Origin: Alphaproteobacteria bacterium | Lineage (GTDB): Bacteria; Pseudomonadota; Alphaproteobacteria; Acetobacterales; Acetobacteraceae | Length of the DNA stretch: 34,679 bases | Direction of reading: 5' to 3' | NCBI GenBank assembly: GCA_026400775.1 | Contig: JAPLOK010000263.1 | Coordinates: 1-34,679, forward strand | In this document: positions 1 to 6,898 of the stretch, piece by piece | Layout of the letters: the number at the start of each line of letters is the position of its first letter | How positions within the stretch are numbered: the first letter of the stretch is position 1 | The notes under the pieces: model-generated | Seen by the model: the letters and a program-made list of their open reading frames with translations, nothing else | Told to the model about the DNA's origin: nothing | Databases searched by the model: none | Translations under genes and position numbers: made by a program

Positions 1-4
1 GGGC

Positions 5-893
5 ATGGAGGGCGTCTCCAAGAGCCAGGTCAGCCGCCTCTGCGCCGAGATCGACGAGCGGGTGCAGGATTTCCTCAACCGCCCGATCGAGGGTGACTGG
101 CCATACCTCTGGCTCGACGCCACCTATGTGAAGGTCCGCCAAGCCGGCCGCGTCGTCCCCGTCGCCGTCACCATCGCGGTGGGCGTGAACAGTGATGGCC
201 GGCGCGAGGTGCTTGGCATGGCGATTGGCGCTTCTGAGGCCGAGACCTTCTGGCTCGAGTTTCTGCGCTCACTGACGCGACGCGGCCTGCGCGGCGTGAA
301 GCTCGTCATCTCCGACGCCCATGAGGGCCTCAAGGCGGCAGTGACCAAGGTGCTGCGCGCCACCTGGCAACGCTGCCGCGTCCCCTCGCCGGGCTTACCG
401 CCCGGCGTTCCTGCGGAAACGGATCGGCTGCTTGCCGCAGCCGATCATGCGCAACGCCACCGCCCACGCCGGCAAGAACCAGCGTCGCCTGGTCTCGGCA
501 TGGATCGGCACCGCATTCGCCGAGGCTGATGCACCGGCCGCCCACGCCCAGTGGCGCCGCGTCGCTGACCAACTCAGGCCCAAGGTGCCCAAACTCGCCG
601 AACTGATGGACACCGCCGAGCACGACGTCCTGGCCTATATGGATTTCCCCCGCGAGCACCGCGCCAAGATCCACAGCACAAATCCCATCGAGCGGCTCAA
701 CGGCGAAATCAAGCGCCGCACCGATGTCGTCGGCATCTTTCCCAATGAGAGCGCGATCACACGGCTGATCGGCGCCATTCTGCTGGAACAGTCCGATGAG
801 TGGGCCACGCAGAGAGCGCGCTACATGACGCTGGAAACCATCGGCTCGGTGAGCGACAATCCCACCGTCAGCCTGCCGGCAGTGGCAGCCTGA
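5..893 (+). pseudogene. IS256-family transposase, 5' incomplete and frameshifted
   Basis: This is a Mutator/IS256-type DDE transposase, which would move its own insertion sequence. The first reading frame (5-382) carries GMSKSQVS-like and WPYLWLDATYVKVR motifs with the first catalytic Asp, then VISDAHEGLKAA with the second and the usual ATWQRCRV. Family members continue directly with HFMRNALAHAGK. Here that continuation (MRNATAHAGK) begins at 447 in another frame and runs through STNPIERLNGEIKRRT, which holds the catalytic Glu region, to SLPAVAA. The 64 bases between (383-446) replace the 6 expected, so the protein cannot be made intact. The N-terminal ~150 residues lie left of the window or are missing. 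Family assignment is secure; the inactivation is read directly from the frames. Confidence 0.93.
383..446. repeat. Triple-hairpin insertion inside the IS256 transposase
   Basis: This segment interrupts the transposase between the codons for RCRV and MRN. It folds as three consecutive perfect hairpins: CGCCGGGC/GCCCGGCG (387-407) with loop TTACC, a small TTCC/GGAA hairpin (409-419) with loop TGC, and GATCGGCTGC/GCAGCCGATC (422-446) with loop TTGCC. The two large loops are nearly identical. The net length change, 58 bases, shifts the frame. It resembles a REP/palindromic-element insertion, but I cannot name a family. Confidence 0.6.
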
Positions 894-929
894 CACGGCG
901 GCTCAACCCGCCAAGGATCAACGCGGTCC

Positions 930-954
930 TACACCACGTGACGGGACACGATCC
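930..954. repeat. Probable right terminal inverted repeat of the IS256 element
   Basis: The stretch ending ACGTGACGGGACACGATCC lies 37 bp after the transposase stop and has the form of IS256-family ends, which carry a TGTCCCGTCA-type core on the opposite strand. The left end is outside the window, so pairing of the two ends cannot be shown here. Confidence 0.45.
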
Positions 955-1029
955 ATGCCGACCGCTGAACCTGCTCTTCTTCATCGTCCATCTCCTGTGC
1001 GAGACGGACTCTCACCCAAACCGAGGGAT

Positions 1030-1153
1030 CAGGCAGGGGGCAGGTCAGGAGCGCAGTACTGCTCGGAGCGCCCTCACGGAAGGCCCGGCTGACGGCGGAT
1101 TGCGAAACCCAGGCGGCGGCGCCATGCAGGGAGGTGATGTGGCGGGGCTTCAT
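1030..1153 (-). pseudogene. N-terminal HTH remnant of a LacI-type regulator
   Basis: From a Met codon at 1153 the minus strand reads MKPRHITSLHGAAAWVSQ then SAVSRAFREGAPSSTAL. This matches the LacI-family helix-turn-helix (S-x-x-D-V-A-x-x-A-G-V-S-Q-S-x-V-S-R). After about 38 residues the similarity stops; the expected ELGYRPN hinge is absent and unrelated DNA leads to the IS256 end. The fragment is on the same strand as, and downstream of, the 1254-6373 catabolic cluster, so it may be what is left of that cluster's regulator (inference). It has no ligand-binding domain and could not work as a normal repressor. Confidence 0.5.
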
Positions 1154-1253
1154 CGCGGCCTGCATAGCGTGAGCGGGAGGCGGGTCGCCAGGACCGCTAC
1201 GCACTGATCAGCTGGCGATGGGCCGGTTCAATCGGGCCAGCACAGCACGCCGG

Positions 1254-2093
1254 TCAACGCTTCCCACCGAGCAGGTCCAGCGCCTGCGGCAGATCCAGCT
1301 CGACCTCGCGCGTCTGCGCCCCCATCGCGAAAAATCGCGGCAGGCGCTCGCCCGCACCCGCGGAGGCCAGCGCCTGGCCCGCCCAGAATTGTTCCTCCAG
1401 CAGGCCGGCATGCAGGCCAGCCTCGCTGGCCCGCACCGCCTGCCTGGCCAGCCGAACCGCTTCGGCGGGAAAGGCTGCGATCCGCAACGCCAGCCGCTCG
1501 ACGAAGGGGCCGATCGTCTCGGCGGGCAGAGCACGATTGACGAGCCCGTATAGCTCGGCGCCTTCGGCATCGATGTCGTCGCATCCGAGCAGCATCTCGA
1601 GCGCCCGACCACGACCGATCAGGCGGGGCAGCCGTTGCGTGGCCCCGCCGCCTGGAACACAGCCCACCGCCACCTCGAACTGGCAGAACACGGCGCGCCC
1701 CAGCGCCGCGAAACGCATGTCGAGAGCCAGGACGAATTCGCAGCCGCCGCCCCGGCAACGGCCCTCGACCTTGGCGATCGTGGGCTGCGGCAGCGCGTAG
1801 AACAGCTCCCGCATGGCGTAGCCCTCGCCCAGCCGATCAGCGCGTGGTGGCGGCGGGTCGGACAGCCGCTGCAGGAACGGGGTCGCGTCGGTATGGGCGA
1901 TGAAGAACTCGGGATCAGCCGAGTCGAAGACGATGACGCGCACCCGCTCATCGGCTGCAACGGCGCGCGCGAATGCCTCAAGATCGGCCCTAAGCCTGCG
2001 GTCCAGCAGGTTGATCGGCGGGTTGTCGATCGTGACGAAGGCAACGCCCTGCTCCAGCTTCACGCGCAGGGTTTCGAACTCGTTGTATGACAT
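1254..2093 (-). CDS. Enoyl-CoA hydratase/isomerase family protein
   Basis: A crotonase-fold protein of 279 aa, predicted cytoplasmic, acting on a CoA thioester (hydration, isomerisation or hydrolysis). FVTIDNPPINLLD near the N-terminus is the typical start of the fold. KVEGRCRGGGCEF (about residues 110-122) is the oxyanion-hole segment, and FCQFEVAVGCVPGGGATQ retains a Glu in the catalytic-loop position. The DIDAEGAELYGLVNRALP segment is the usual hinge before the C-terminal helices. It is the last gene of the minus-strand cluster, starting 22 bp after the dehydrogenase stop. The ATG at 2093 is preceded by a GGGGAG stretch. The actual substrate cannot be told; context suggests a late step in ring-product breakdown. 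Confidence 0.9.
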   Translation of the reverse strand: MSYNEFETLRVKLEQGVAFVTIDNPPINLLDRRLRADLEAFARAVAADERVRVIVFDSADPEFFIAHTDATPFLQRLSDPPPPRADRLGEGYAMRELFYALPQPTIAKVEGRCRGGGCEFVLALDMRFAALGRAVFCQFEVAVGCVPGGGATQRLPRLIGRGRALEMLLGCDDIDAEGAELYGLVNRALPAETIGPFVERLALRIAAFPAEAVRLARQAVRASEAGLHAGLLEEQFWAGQALASAGAGERLPRFFAMGAQTREVELDLPQALDLLGGKR

Positions 2094-2114
2094 CGCTGGG
2101 CCAGACTCCCCGTT

Positions 2115-3050
2115 TCAATATCCGCGGCCGCGCTCCACAGCGTCGAGCAACGGCTCGCCGCCACGCAGCCGGTTGAGATTCTCGAGGATCCGCCGCGCCG
2201 AAGCCTCCGGTGTGCTGAGCCCCGCGGAGTGCGGCGTGATCCGGATCGCGGGATGCCGCCAGAAGGGATGGCCGGGCGGCAAAGGTTCGCTGCGGAACAC
2301 ATCAAGTGTGGCGCCAGACACATGGCCGGCGTCGAGCGCCGCCAGCAGATCCGCTTCGACCAGATGCTCGCCACGCCCGACATTGACGACATGCGCACCC
2401 GGCGGCAGGCGCGCGAAGCAGTGGCGGTCCAGGATGCCCTCGGTCGCGCGGGTGCGCGGCAGCGCACAGACCAGGATATCGGTCTCGGCGAGCATGCGCG
2501 CCAGGCCCTCCTCCCCGGCATGGGCGGTCACGCCAGACAGGCCGCGCGCGGTGCGGCTCCAGCCGCTGACCGGAAAACCCAGAGCCACCAGATGCCGCGC
2601 GGCACCGGCGCCGACCGCGCCCAGGCCCAGCAGCCCGACGCGCCGCCTGCCGCCCGGCCGCGCGACCAGCCGCCGCTCCCATCGCGCGTCCCGCTGCAGG
2701 TGGTCGAACCGGTCACTGTCGCGTTCGACACGCAGCACGGCCAGCACGATATACTCGGCGACTTGCGCCACCATTTCCTGCGTGACGACGCGCATCACCG
2801 CAACACCGGCCGGCAGGTCGGGGTCCGCCAGGATATGGTCCGCGCCCATGCCAACCGAGGAGACGAGCCGCAGCCCGCGCAGCGTCGCCAGCGCCCCGGG
2901 CTGCGGCCGCGCGACGATGGCGCATTCGGCGTCCCTGGCGCCATCCGCGTTCCAGGTGAAAAAGCCTTCCTCCCGCAACACGGCCGCGAAGCCGGCGCGC
3001 CAGGCCTCCGGCACGGCGGTGCCGCCGATCAGGCAAATCCCGCCACTCAC
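2115..3050 (-). CDS. D-2-hydroxyacid dehydrogenase (GhrA-like)
   Basis: An NAD(P)-dependent D-isomer-specific 2-hydroxyacid dehydrogenase of 311 aa, reducing 2-oxoacids such as glyoxylate or hydroxypyruvate or working in reverse. The Rossmann motif VGLLGLGAVGAGAARHL lies near residue 135. VNVGRGEHLVEADLL carries the catalytic Arg, HVSGATLDVFRSEPLPPGHP contains the Asp and Glu region, and RITPHSAG carries the catalytic His. The start is a GTG at 3050, because the frame further upstream encodes nothing recognisable and this GTG overlaps the stop of the monooxygenase as GTGA, a sign of translational coupling. The length fits the GhrA subgroup. The substrate is unproven. Confidence 0.9.
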   Translation of the reverse strand: MSGGICLIGGTAVPEAWRAGFAAVLREEGFFTWNADGARDAECAIVARPQPGALATLRGLRLVSSVGMGADHILADPDLPAGVAVMRVVTQEMVAQVAEYIVLAVLRVERDSDRFDHLQRDARWERRLVARPGGRRRVGLLGLGAVGAGAARHLVALGFPVSGWSRTARGLSGVTAHAGEEGLARMLAETDILVCALPRTRATEGILDRHCFARLPPGAHVVNVGRGEHLVEADLLAALDAGHVSGATLDVFRSEPLPPGHPFWRHPAIRITPHSAGLSTPEASARRILENLNRLRGGEPLLDAVERGRGY

Positions 3051-4231
3051 CCTGTCTTCCCGAGGGCGGCATAGCCCTTGGGTTCGTAGCGCGCCGGGCG
3101 GGTCATCTGACGCTGCACCCAGGCCATGCGACCGGCACGCGGCACCACGATCGACCACAGCCATTCGGGCCAGGCCAGCGGCGCGGTGAAGAGAGATGAC
3201 CAGCGCTGGGCATGCTCGATGATCGGCCGTTCGCTGCGCTCCCATTCCCGCAGCGCCGCCTCGATATCCGGCGCATCCGCAACCGTCAGGGCGAGCGCCA
3301 GGGCGTTCATGATCGCGCAATTCGCGCCCTGCCCCAGATTCGGCACCATGGCGTGGGCGGCGTCTCCCACCACCGCGACGCGCCCGCGCGACCAGCGCTT
3401 CAGGCGGATGATCTGGTACTGCGCCCAACGCGCCTCCGCCCAGTTCGCCTCGCGGGTCGCCCTTTCGATCACATGCGCCACAGTCGGGAAGGAGCGCATC
3501 CAGGTCGCGGCGTCGATCGGGACCTGCCGGCCGGACAGGTCATTCTGCGGGCAGGTGACGGTGCAATAGGCCGTGGTCGCCGTCGCGGGACGGTACAGGA
3601 AGCGCCGCCGGCCGGACCAGAATTCGAAACCGGTATCCCCGTCATCATCCTGGCCAAGCTCACCGGGCACCCGCGGCATGATGAATCGCGTAGCGCCTTC
3701 GCCGGGTATCGTCCGGCTGGCGAGAAGCTGCATGGCGTCACGCAGCTTCGAATTCACGCCATCGGCAGCGATCACCAGGTCGCCGCGCAGCGTCGTGCCG
3801 TCGGCGAGTTGCAGCACGCCTTCCGCCAGGGCGCCGGCGACCTCCGCGCCGAAGCGGAATTCCGCGCCCAGGCGCTGCGCCTCCTCTGCCAGCACACCGG
3901 CAAGATGCGGGCGGGAGACCCGGAAGACTCGGTAACTCGCATCGAAATCGGCGGTCACCCGGCCATGCCGGTCGCGGGTTTGCCGGCTTGGCATCCGCTG
4001 CGCGCCATCGAGCGCGCGCTCCACCAGTCCCAGCACCTCGAGAGAGCGCAGCCCGTTCTCGTGGAAGGCGATGTTGTAGCCCTCGGAGCGCACGCTCGAG
4101 GCGCGCTCGCACAGCGTGACGGACCAGCCGCGCTGCAGCAGCGCCACGGCCGCGGTCAGGCCGGCGAAGCCCGCGCCGCCGATCACGGCATGTCTCACGC
4201 CGGTGGCCTTTGCGCGCATGCGGCGCCGCAT
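3047..4231 (-). CDS. FAD-dependent aromatic monooxygenase (salicylate/6-hydroxynicotinate hydroxylase type)
   Basis: A group A flavoprotein monooxygenase of 394 aa that uses NAD(P)H and O2 to hydroxylate an aromatic or heteroaromatic ring. The dinucleotide-binding motif VIGGAGFAGLTAAVALL is near residue 15, the DG motif is GDLVIAADGVNSKLRD, and the GD motif GRVAVVGDAAHAMVPNLGQG is in the C-terminal third. I chose the ATG at 4231, which has GGGCAGGG about 10 bases upstream; an ATG at 4219 is possible but has no ribosome site. It lies 20 bp after the Bug receptor gene and overlaps the next gene by 4 bp. With a NicX-like dioxygenase in the same cluster, a NicC-like role is attractive but is inference. 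Confidence 0.88.
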   Translation of the reverse strand: MRRRMRAKATGVRHAVIGGAGFAGLTAAVALLQRGWSVTLCERASSVRSEGYNIAFHENGLRSLEVLGLVERALDGAQRMPSRQTRDRHGRVTADFDASYRVFRVSRPHLAGVLAEEAQRLGAEFRFGAEVAGALAEGVLQLADGTTLRGDLVIAADGVNSKLRDAMQLLASRTIPGEGATRFIMPRVPGELGQDDDGDTGFEFWSGRRRFLYRPATATTAYCTVTCPQNDLSGRQVPIDAATWMRSFPTVAHVIERATREANWAEARWAQYQIIRLKRWSRGRVAVVGDAAHAMVPNLGQGANCAIMNALALALTVADAPDIEAALREWERSERPIIEHAQRWSSLFTAPLAWPEWLWSIVVPRAGRMAWVQRQMTRPARYEPKGYAALGKTG

Positions 4232-4250
4232 AAGGTCATGGCCCTGCCCT

Positions 4251-5222
4251 TCACGGACGCGGTACGCCGACATCCTGGATGACCCGTGCCCAGCTTCGCA
4301 CCTCCTGCTGCATGAATTCGCTGAACCGGGCGGCGGGCATGAAGGCCGGTTCGATGGCCAGCCTGTCGAGCTGCCCGCGCAATGCCGGGTCATCCATCGC
4401 CTCGCCCACCGCGCGCTCCAGCCGGGTGGTGAATTCGGCCGGGGTGCCGGCGCGCAGGAAGATGCCCATCCAAGGAACCAGCGCGAATTCGGGATAGCCA
4501 AACTCGGAGACGGTGGGCAGGTTGGGCAGCGAGGTCGGCCTGCGCGTCGACATCGCCGCCAGCGGCCGCACCCGGCCGTTCTCAAGGAATTGCGTGGCGG
4601 CGCCGAGCGCGCCCACCGTCACCTGCACATCGCCGCGCAGCAGCGAGATGAACAGGGGAGCCGAGCCCTGAAAGGGCACGGGCACGATGTCGATCCCGGC
4701 GGCGCGCCTGAACCATTCCATCGTCAGGTAGTGCGGCGCGCCGACGCCGACATGGCCATAGTTCAGCGTGCCGGGGCTGGCCTGCGCGAGGGCGACCAGC
4801 TCGCGCAGATTCCGCACGGGCAGTTCAGCGCGCACCATGATCGCAAAGGGCAGTTCGGCCACCCTGGCGAGCGGCGTGAGCTCGCGCAGGGCGCTGAAAT
4901 TCTGGTTCTGCGGGAGCGTTTCGTTGATCGCCAGCGCGTTGGAGAATATCGCGATGGTGTATCCGTCAGCGGCGGCATTGGCCAAGGCGCGCGCCGCCAG
5001 CATCTCCGAGGCGCCCGGGCGGTTCTCGATGGCGACGGGTTGGCCAAGGGATGCCTGAAGCCGCGTGCCAAGCGCGCGCGCGATGACATCCGTGCTGCCG
5101 CCCGGCGGACTGCCGACCAGGAATGTGATGGACCGCGTGGGGTAGGTCTGCGCCTGGGCGCCGGCCAGGCCCGTAGCAGTGACGACCGAGAGAACCAGCA
5201 ACAAGCCTGCGAAAAGCCGCAT
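4251..5222 (-). CDS. Tripartite tricarboxylate transporter receptor (Bug/TctC family)
   Basis: A periplasmic solute-binding protein of about 323 aa. The N-terminus MRLFAGLLLVLSVV...AGAQAQ is a clear Sec signal peptide. TFLVGSPPGGSTDVIARALG is the first ligand loop, PVAIENRPGASEMLA the typical Bug signature, and DGYTIAIFS and LNYGHVGVGAPHYL follow in family order. The frame opens with GTG (5225) directly before ATG (5222); I prefer the ATG. It sits inside the ring-degradation cluster and may deliver the cluster's carboxylated substrate. No TctA/TctB membrane subunits are nearby, so the partner must be elsewhere or the protein may act as a sensor subunit. Ligand unknown. Confidence 0.93.
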   Translation of the reverse strand: MRLFAGLLLVLSVVTATGLAGAQAQTYPTRSITFLVGSPPGGSTDVIARALGTRLQASLGQPVAIENRPGASEMLAARALANAAADGYTIAIFSNALAINETLPQNQNFSALRELTPLARVAELPFAIMVRAELPVRNLRELVALAQASPGTLNYGHVGVGAPHYLTMEWFRRAAGIDIVPVPFQGSAPLFISLLRGDVQVTVGALGAATQFLENGRVRPLAAMSTRRPTSLPNLPTVSEFGYPEFALVPWMGIFLRAGTPAEFTTRLERAVGEAMDDPALRGQLDRLAIEPAFMPAARFSEFMQQEVRSWARVIQDVGVPRP

Positions 5223-5357
5223 CACATTGTCCCATCTGTCTGGCAGACCCGGTCGGGCCGCGTATCACCCGGCGGGCGCCGGATCGTGGTGGGGCTGGCG
5301 CGCGGCGGGGTCAAGCATTGTTGTGGCGCCGCACAGGCGATCACGGCGGGCCGCTGC

Positions 5358-6373
5358 TCAGTCATCCGGCACCAGCACCCCGTCGCGCACCACCGCGACA
5401 CCATCCAGCGCCACCGTACAGCCGCGCATCGGCCAGTCGAAATGGCCGCGGGTGAAGCGGCCGGCATGCTCGTTCGATCCGGTGGAGAACAGGAAGTTGC
5501 CGGCGAAGGCGCGCAGCTCGGTGCCGTTCACGTCGCGCTTGTCATACGCCATCAGGGCATCCCAGCGCGCCTTTGGATTGAGCCCCCAGCCGGCATGCGA
5601 GACGCACCAGGCATCGGGCTCGTTCCAATCGGCGAGCTGCCCGCGCAGCATCGCGGCCTCCATGCCCTGGCCGTGGATGGCGATGATCCGGTCATCCTCG
5701 ATCTCGAGGGCGGTGTGCTCGCGCAGATACTCCTTGAAGGTGAGGTTGACGTCGCCGGGCGCGAGCACGACGCGGCCGCGCACGCAGCCGGCCAGCGGGA
5801 AACAGGCGACAAGGCCCGCAGGCCAGTAGGCGACCGGCGCCGGATCGGCGCGCCCTCGAGCTGCACGGTGAGGTCCGTGCCGGCGGCGGAGGTGACGCGC
5901 ATTTCGCGAGCCGCCCTGGCGCGCGCCACCGCCCGCCGCACGACAGGAATGATGGCGGGGTCGGGTTGCAGGCGTTCCAGCACCTCGGGGTGCTCATTGC
6001 TCACCATCATGACGCGCGCGCCGCCGGCCATGATGGCGCCGCGCTCGGGGGCGTGCAGCAGCCCCTCGACCGTGCAGTCCACGACCAGGCGGCTGGCCGC
6101 AAGCGCTGCAATCGCCGCCCGATGACCGCCGATCGCCAGTGAGGTGCCGGTGGAGCGGACCGGGATGGTACCCTGCACCGCGGGCGAGGGCATGACGACA
6201 TGAAAAGGCCGCGCGCCCATCCGCAGCAAGGCGAGTTCGGCAAGCCGCGGCAGCACCGGCCGCGATTGTGTTTCGCTCAGCACGGCGACCTCGTCACCGG
6301 ATGCGACGCCGCACAGGCCAAGCGTATGGGCGAAGGCGTCGATCCAGCGCGCCTCGATCCGTTCGATCAACAT
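5358..6373 (-). pseudogene. NicX-like 2,5-dihydroxypyridine-type dioxygenase (M29-related), frameshifted
   Basis: The product resembles the NicX/2,5-dihydroxypyridine 5,6-dioxygenase family, mononuclear iron enzymes with an aminopeptidase-M29-like fold. The N-terminal part runs from MLIERIEARWIDAF to TSAAGTDLTVQLEG. The C-terminal part, in another frame, contains LTFKEYLREHTALEIED, CVSHAGWGLNPKARW, RAFAGNFLFSTG and TRGHFDWPMRG. The His of SHAGWG and the H-x-D of GHFDW match the His-His-Asp iron site of NicX in spacing (51 and 2 residues). The frames join only if one base is missing near 5840-5855, where AYWPAGLVACFPLAG becomes readable. The ATG at 6373 has GGAAGG seven bases upstream. Repaired length would be ~338 aa, close to NicX. 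This is a real lesion or a sequencing error; all key residues survive. Confidence 0.8.
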
Positions 6374-6428
6374 GTGGCGGCCTTCCATTGGGAGCAGGAT
6401 GCGGTGATGGGTGGGCGAAACGCCCTTA

Positions 6429-6498
6429 GAGCATGATCCGCAAAGGCGGAATCGCCGACGCGGTGAATCATTCTCGCACAACGGCTACAGTATAATCC
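6429..6498. repeat. Dispersed repeat A, copy 1
   Basis: This stretch, beginning GAGCATGATCCGCAAAGGCG, is nearly identical to 6788-6857 in the same orientation, with only scattered substitutions over about 70 bp. It also repeats its own ATCCGCAAAGG core at its right edge (6494-6504). It lies just upstream of the NicX-like gene, where a promoter would be expected, and next to repeat B. It looks like a small non-coding mobile repeat. Confidence 0.7.
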
Positions 6499-6504
6499 GC
6501 AAAG

Positions 6505-6555
6505 GTGTGAACCGCCCCGGATTTGCCGGAGGCTGTTTGGCTTTAGTTACGCCGT
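6505..6555. repeat. Repeat B, copy 1 (IS3-type terminal-repeat-like)
   Basis: The segment starting GTGTGAACCGCCCCGGATTT and continuing GCCGGAGGCTGTTTG matches, with several mismatches, the reverse complement of 32765-32812. TGAACCGCC-CGG-TTT is the style of IS407-group IS3 terminal repeats. No transposase adjoins it, so it is probably a solitary IS end. The family name is from memory. Confidence 0.5.
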
Positions 6556-6597
6556 CAGTGGCAGCCTCGCCTTGCGTCCCGCCGAGGGGCGAAGATG

Positions 6598-6786
6598 CTA
6601 CCCCACGGCCACCAGCGCGCGCCGCAGCGCGTCGACCGTCTCAGCCACCTCGCTCTCGCGCACCACCAGCGGCGGCGACAGTAACATCATGTCGCCGGCC
6701 GCGCGCACCAGCACGCCCGCGGCCAGGCAATGATCCGCCACCGCGGCGCCGCGCGCGCCAGGCGCCTGCGGGCGGGGCGGTGGATT
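6598..6786 (-). pseudogene. C-terminal remnant of a class III (omega-type) aminotransferase
   Basis: The minus strand reads GAAVADHCLAAGVLVRAAGD, then MMLLSPPLVVRESEVAE and TVDALRRALVAVG before a stop at 6598. This is the standard C-terminus of PLP-dependent class III aminotransferases (x-GVLVRxxGD-xxxxSPPLxxxxxEVxExVxALRxAL). Only ~60 residues remain and the PLP lysine is absent. The break coincides with the start of repeat A copy 2 at 6788, so the repeat or a deletion ended the gene. Confidence 0.75.
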
Positions 6787-6787
6787 G

Positions 6788-6857
6788 GAGCATGAACCGC
6801 AAAGGCGGACTCGCCGACGCGGTGAAGCATTCTCGCACAACGACCACAGCGTGATCC
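6788..6857. repeat. Dispersed repeat A, copy 2
   Basis: Same-orientation copy of 6429-6498, with a shared core CGCCGACGCGGTGAA followed by CATTCTCGCACAACG. It truncates the aminotransferase remnant on its left, and its right end merges into the strong hairpin at 6846-6878. In translation, both copies give the same minus-strand peptide style (RRRxRLCGSCS), which is a consequence of the DNA repeat and not a sign of coding. Confidence 0.7.
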
Positions 6858-6878
6858 CGTGTTGCGGGATCACGCTGT
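6846..6878 (-). terminator. 14-bp perfect hairpin after the deaminase gene
   Basis: ACAGCGTGATCCCG and CGGGATCACGCTGT form a perfect 14-bp stem around the loop TGTTG. On the minus strand it lies 20 bp after the stop of the 8-oxoguanine-deaminase-like gene, where a terminator belongs. No run of T follows on that strand, so classical intrinsic termination is uncertain; it may instead be the structured end of repeat A. Confidence 0.5.
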
Positions 6879-6898
6879 AGCCCCGCGGCCGAGGCGCC

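Noticed and set aside
383-446. Programmed frameshifting or recoding in the IS256 transposase
   Set aside because: IS256 transposases are made from a single frame, and the shift is caused by a 58-base net insertion, not by a slippery site.
4116-6125. A 669-codon plus-strand frame over the monooxygenase, Bug and NicX-like genes
   Set aside because: It shadows convincing minus-strand genes and has no protein similarity.
6429-6857. Conserved peptide (RRRxRLCGSCS) encoded in both repeat A copies
   Set aside because: The similarity is fully explained by the DNA repeat; neither frame has a start with a ribosome site or extends as a gene.
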